DNA of 8,614 nucleotides. Source: Candidatus Dadabacteria bacterium. GTDB taxonomy: Bacteria; Desulfobacterota_D; UBA1144; Nemesobacterales; JAJCZQ01. Shown here piece after piece: positions 7,312-8,614 of this stretch (within the stretch, counting starts at the first letter, position 1; every line of letters starts with the position of its first letter). The translations under genes were made by a program, and so were the position numbers. The notes below the pieces were generated by a model. The model worked only from the letters and a program-made list of their open reading frames with translations. It was not told where the DNA came from and did not search any database. Location: the NCBI GenBank assembly GCA_030624695.1, contig JAUXJP010000027.1:1-8614 (forward strand). Direction: 5' to 3'.

Positions 7312-7683
7312 TCAAATAAGGAAAGAAGATTTGGAAATAAATATTTTTGGCGGACTATGATTTTTTATATTATTGTCTCTAAAATTATCCATTTTTTGGA
7401 TATTACTCTGGAGACTGAAATAATTTATTATTGAAACTGTTAATGCTGGTCTAATTAAGTCATAATCAATTTGATAAGTAACAGCTTTAATACAACAGCT
7501 TTGATTTTCACTATTTTTCTTTGCCTGAATATTTAAATCCAAGGTTGTGTGATGAACCATTTGAACACTGCTATTATTATGGCAGGATGGTTTAGTTTCC
7601 TTAGTTAAATTAAAATTAGATGTGTGGACACCACTGTAGCATCCAATAACAACTAAAATTAGCAAAAGATTTAAATACCTCAT
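7312..7683 (-). CDS. Small predicted lipoprotein with Cys/His motifs, first gene of the copper locus
   Basis: A 123-residue protein of unrecognised family. The N-terminus is a hydrophobic signal (about residues 4-14) ending VIGC, which satisfies a lipobox with Cys15 as the lipidated residue. The mature part has CH (34-35), QMVHH (41-45) and CC (63-64), a plausible soft-metal-binding set, then a region lacking Cys and His until a single His109, ending SPPKIFISKSSFLI. Small secreted Cys/His proteins are common at the head of Cus-type loci, so a periplasmic metal-binding or sensing accessory role is plausible, but I cannot name the family. The ATG at 7683 lacks a convincing Shine-Dalgarno sequence. 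cusC starts 101 bases downstream on the same strand. A real gene is supported by the lipobox, orientation and position; function is unknown. Confidence 0.7.
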   Translation of the reverse strand: MRYLNLLLILVVIGCYSGVHTSNFNLTKETKPSCHNNSSVQMVHHTTLDLNIQAKKNSENQSCCIKAVTYQIDYDLIRPALTVSIINYFSLQSNIQKMDNFRDNNIKNHSPPKIFISKSSFLI

Positions 7684-7792
7684 ATATTAATAGTATATAA
7701 CCATATATATTTTTAATCCAATATAAATATACGTGTTTATAGCATAAAAGTTTTGTGTACAATTATTTAAAACCACTCTTTTAACCGAAAGT

Positions 7793-7808
7793 GTTTAACA
7801 GTTTAACA
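7793..7808. repeat. Tandem 8-bp direct repeat GTTTAACA x2
   Basis: GTTTAACA occurs twice back to back (7793-7800 and 7801-7808) in the divergent intergenic region, upstream of both flanking genes. It could be a pair of half-sites for a regulator or a chance short repeat. Confidence 0.4.
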
Positions 7809-7848
7809 AAAAATTTTAATGCAAAGAAAATATATATAGTTGCTTAAA

Positions 7849-7860
7849 ATATGTGCATAT
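7849..7860. promoter_or_regulatory. Short dyad ATATGTGCATAT
   Basis: A perfect 5+2+5 dyad (ATATG-TG-CATAT). It shares the heptamer ATATGTG with the dyad at 7223-7240 upstream of cusC, so both might be read by the same regulator. It lies 166 bases from the lipoprotein start and 107 bases from the ATP-grasp start. Short and AT-rich; chance is possible. Confidence 0.25.
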
Positions 7861-7934
7861 AATTTATTAAAATTGTATTATATTTTAAAATATTTAATAT
7901 TATCAGTCGCTTAGAATTAATGTTTGCCTGCGGC

Positions 7935-7959
7935 ATGTTTATTGACTTTAAATAAACAT
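7935..7959. promoter_or_regulatory. 9-bp inverted repeat just upstream of the ATP-grasp gene
   Basis: ATGTTTATT (7935-7943) and AATAAACAT (7951-7959) form a perfect 9-bp dyad with a 7-base spacer, ending 7 bases before the GTG start. It could be an operator or an mRNA hairpin affecting translation start. The stem has only one G-C pair, so a DNA-binding site is more likely than a stable RNA structure. Confidence 0.35.
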
Positions 7960-7966
7960 ATAGAAC

Positions 7967-8614
7967 GTGACCAACGGAAATAATTTGAAATTTGACACTT
8001 ACGAAACCGAAGGATTTTATGATGAAATATTTGAAGCCCCGGGCAAACCCCGGAAGGGCAGCAGGCTTCTCATTGAAAGATTAAAATCTTTTCCCTACGA
8101 AGAAATACAGAGAAGACAAAAATCAGCTGAGGCCGCATTATTTAATATGGGTGTAACCTTTACCGTTTATAAAGACGAGAAAAACCTTGAGCAGATATTT
8201 CCCTTTGATATAATACCGAGAATAATTGAGTCTGAAGAATGGCAGAAACTTGAAAAAGGCCTCCGGCAAAGAATTTATGCACTTAACCTTTTTATCCATG
8301 ACATATACAACGATAAAAAGATTTTAAAAGATAAAATAGTCCCTGAAGAACTTATATACGGTGGGCAAAGTTATTTAAAGCAGTGCGAGGGACTTAATCC
8401 ACCCCACAAGATATGGAACCATATTACCGGCACTGATATAATCAGGGACAAAAACGGTGAATTCTACGTCCTTGAAGACAATCTCAGGTGTCCATCAGGT
8501 GTTTCATATGTCCTGGAAAACCGCCAGGTCCTGAAGAGAACATTCCCTAAGGTATTTGATGACTCCAGGGTAGAGGCAGTAGATGATTATCCCAACCGCC
8601 TTTTTGATTCACTG
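7967..8614 (+). CDS. Circularly permuted ATP-grasp protein (type 2), N-terminal part
   Basis: The first 216 codons of a protein that runs off the window; the family is usually around 450-500 residues. Hallmarks in order: FYDEIFEAPGKPR near the start, a QRRQKSAEAALFNMGVTFTVY segment in two parts, IFPFDIIPRII, LRQRIYALNLFIHDIY, and the signature YVLEDNLRCPSGVSYVLENR in two parts (near residues 167-186). ATP-grasp enzymes join a carboxylate to an amine using ATP. This permuted branch is predicted to make peptide-like bonds and often sits beside alpha-E, transglutaminase-like and Anbu-type peptidase genes; its product is not established. GTG at 7967 is the first start after an in-frame TAG (7961-7963). 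TTG at 7985 is a real alternative, giving MKFDTYETEGFYDE. Neither has a strong ribosome-binding site. It is on the opposite strand to the copper locus and probably begins a separate operon. Confidence 0.9.
   Translation, partial: MTNGNNLKFDTYETEGFYDEIFEAPGKPRKGSRLLIERLKSFPYEEIQRRQKSAEAALFNMGVTFTVYKDEKNLEQIFPFDIIPRIIESEEWQKLEKGLRQRIYALNLFIHDIYNDKKILKDKIVPEELIYGGQSYLKQCEGLNPPHKIWNHITGTDIIRDKNGEFYVLEDNLRCPSGVSYVLENRQVLKRTFPKVFDDSRVEAVDDYPNRLFDSL

Larger units (their letters stand above)
7684..7966. other. AT-rich divergent intergenic region
   Basis: This 283-base non-coding stretch lies between the minus-strand lipoprotein gene and the plus-strand ATP-grasp gene and must carry both promoters. 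I see no gene or RNA in it. Weak candidates on the minus strand are TTGGAT (7721-7716) with TATATA 16 bases on (7699-7694), and TTGTAC (7762-7757) with TATAAA 15 bases on (7741-7736). On the plus strand there is TTGTAT (7873-7878) with TAATAT 16 bases on (7895-7900). In sequence this AT-rich such matches arise often by chance. Confidence 0.5.

Noticed and set aside
228..7966. Mobile-element boundaries of a metal-resistance island
   Set aside because: The opposite-strand block looks like an insertion, but I found no transposase, integrase, terminal inverted repeats, tRNA site or target duplication.

Overview
The window is AT-rich DNA from an unidentified bacterium. A Bacteroidota/Ignavibacteriota-type (FCB group) source is my best guess. 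It rests on low GC, weak Shine-Dalgarno sequences on several genes, the AT-rich intergenic regions and the gene content. No taxonomic marker is present, so this is inference only.

Layout. (1) Positions 1-227, plus strand: the 3' end of hslU, the unfoldase of the HslUV protease. An in-frame TAA at 108-110 interrupts an otherwise well-conserved C-terminus. (2) 261-293: a perfect 14-bp hairpin between convergent genes, very likely a bidirectional terminator. (3) 320-7683, minus strand: a copper/silver efflux locus. In transcription order it holds a small Cys/His-containing predicted lipoprotein, an outer-membrane factor (cusC/tolC-like), a periplasmic adaptor with a heavy-metal-binding domain (cusB), the heavy-metal RND pump (cusA), a membrane-anchored mono-haem cytochrome c with a His-x-His-rich tail, and a Cys-rich GDCCVxC-family protein. 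The last five genes are tightly spaced or overlapping and probably form one operon that ends at the hairpin. (4) 7684-7966: a very AT-rich intergenic region between diverging genes, with several short dyads and repeats but no gene that I can see. (5) 7967-8614, plus strand: the N-terminal part of a circularly permuted ATP-grasp protein, cut off by the window edge.

How the genes work together. CusA, CusB and CusC would form a tripartite complex spanning both membranes, exporting Cu(I)/Ag(I) by proton exchange. All three pump methionines that bind Cu(I)/Ag(I) in E. coli CusA are conserved. No separate CusF chaperone is visible. The metal-binding domain in CusB, and perhaps the Cys/His-rich lipoprotein, the HxH-tailed cytochrome and the GDCCVxC protein, may cover metal capture or redox handling in the periplasm; this is inference. 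The block lies on the opposite strand to both flanking genes (hslU and ATP-grasp), which fits insertion of a metal-resistance cassette between chromosomal genes, but no mobile-element ends are visible.

Most notable points: the nonsense codon in hslU; a Glu-to-Gln change at a proton-relay position of CusA; the triple HxH tail on the cytochrome; and an 18-bp dyad just upstream of the cusC ribosome-binding site that could be the operon's operator.
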